Assembly (NCBI GenBank): GCA_003499325.1
Contig: DNIP01000032.1
Coordinates: 15,137-22,787 of the forward strand
Source: Oscillospiraceae bacterium
Lineage (GTDB): Bacteria; Bacillota; Clostridia; Oscillospirales; Acutalibacteraceae
DNA length: 7,651 nt
Reading direction: 5' to 3'
The notes beneath the pieces are model-generated. The model did no database searches. It saw only the letters and a list, made by a program, of their open reading frames with translations, and was not told the origin of the DNA. Position 1 is the stretch's first letter; the number at the start of each line of letters is the position of its first letter. The translations under genes and the position numbers were made by a program. Positions 7,334-7,651 of this stretch are shown in pieces.

Positions 7334-7508
7334 CTCAAATTGCAGGCTGATATCTCAGCACTGCCACTCTCAGGGTCTGTACCGATCAGCATGGCGAGGC
7401 TCACAGAGCCGCGGCAATCTCAATCAATAGTAACCCCCAGACATTCACGCAGTCATCACGGAGGAGGTCTAATCACGCAGAGCGCTTTCTTCTCCCCGGC
7501 TCAGAAGC

Positions 7509-7511
7509 TAC
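7509..7511 (-). promoter_or_regulatory. Predicted specifier codon GTA (valine)
   Basis: In the right strand of the stem I internal loop the order is CCGTGTTT, GTA, G, CTTCTGAGCC. This matches the usual order: specifier, purine, lower helix, K-turn. The commonly seen GAA before the specifier is not present (TTT instead), so the frame of the triplet is likely but not certain; TTT (Phe) one step upstream is the main alternative. Confidence 0.6.
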
Positions 7512-7606
7512 AAACACGGAATCCATCATAGGAGCTTGCACCAACCGCTCTTTCTCTGAATGATGAGAGAACCGCGCCCTCTTCGTCATAGCCTTTAACT
7601 CGTCTT

Positions 7607-7635
7607 ATCATATCACATGATTCTATTTTTGTCAA
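7607..7635 (-). promoter_or_regulatory. Sigma-A-type promoter of the T-box operon
   Basis: On the minus strand a consensus -35 TTGACA (7630-7635) and a -10 TATGAT (7607-7612) are 17 nt apart, with a TG one base before the -10 (extended -10). Start of transcription is expected near 7600, just before stem I of the T-box. It is the strongest promoter in the window. Confidence 0.88.
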
Positions 7636-7651
7636 TATGTAAAATATGCAG

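Larger units (their letters stand above)
7275..7600 (-). ncRNA. T-box riboswitch leader, probable tRNA-Val (GTA specifier)
   Basis: This stretch holds the leader RNA of the fusion gene. Stem I base: GGC at 7591-7593 pairs with GCC at 7498-7500, and GAAG at 7581-7584 with CTTC at 7504-7507, around a K-turn-like TATGAC/TGA. The distal loop GAGC-GGTTGGTGCAA-GCTC (7532-7550) is typical of T-boxes. The specifier is best read as GTA at 7509-7511, followed by the usual purine (G) just before the lower helix. A stem III-like hairpin lies at 7342-7364. The T-box motif GAGTGGTACCGCGG is at 7323-7336; its TGGT would pair with an ACCA tRNA end, fitting discriminator A as in tRNA-Val. Uncharged tRNA should favour the antiterminator and allow read-through. 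T-box identity is near certain; the Val call is moderate. Leu, Ile or Phe tRNAs share discriminator A. Confidence 0.93.

Noticed and set aside
7340..7531. Plus-strand frame of 63 codons in the T-box region
   Set aside because: It runs antisense through a structured RNA leader and has no ribosome site or similarity that I recognise.

Overview
The window carries seven genes, all on the minus strand, read from high to low coordinates. The layout suggests an anaerobic member of the Bacillota, most likely a Clostridia/Oscillospirales (Ruminococcus-like) gut or rumen bacterium. The reasons are a T-box leader, strong AGGAGG-type ribosome sites, ferredoxin-linked 2-oxoacid metabolism, and short palindromic intergenic repeats of a kind common in that group. 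The taxonomic placement is inference.

Reading in the direction of transcription: a strong promoter (7607-7635) feeds a T-box riboswitch leader (about 7600 to 7275) that ends in a classic intrinsic terminator. The best reading of its specifier is GTA, valine. After a short MITE-like repeat comes a 761-residue protein (7111 to 4826). It joins an N-terminal XRE helix-turn-helix and a cupin domain to a complete AMP-forming acyl-CoA synthetase. A second, same-orientation copy of the repeat follows its stop codon. Then come a ParA/MinD-like P-loop ATPase (4683 to 4021) and a tight four-gene operon for a ferredoxin-dependent 2-oxoacid oxidoreductase (delta ferredoxin, alpha, beta and gamma subunits; 3876 to 1299). 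The alpha-beta and beta-gamma junctions are TAATG overlaps. A four-hairpin palindromic element (1170-1291) separates this operon from a branched-chain amino acid aminotransferase (1132 to 68), which is closed by an intrinsic terminator (24-48).

The genes make sense as one pathway. The synthetase would activate branched short-chain acids such as isobutyrate, isovalerate or 2-methylbutyrate to CoA esters. The oxidoreductase would reductively carboxylate these with reduced ferredoxin to the 2-oxo acids, and the aminotransferase would turn them into valine, leucine and isoleucine. All steps except acid activation are reversible, so the same enzymes could also ferment branched-chain amino acids. 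A valine-type T-box in front argues for the biosynthetic direction, because it would switch expression on when charged tRNA-Val runs short. Substrates are not proven by sequence alone.

The points of greatest interest are the T-box on an acyl-acid salvage module rather than a classical amino acid gene, the regulator-enzyme fusion, and the pair of direct repeats that exactly bracket the fusion gene.
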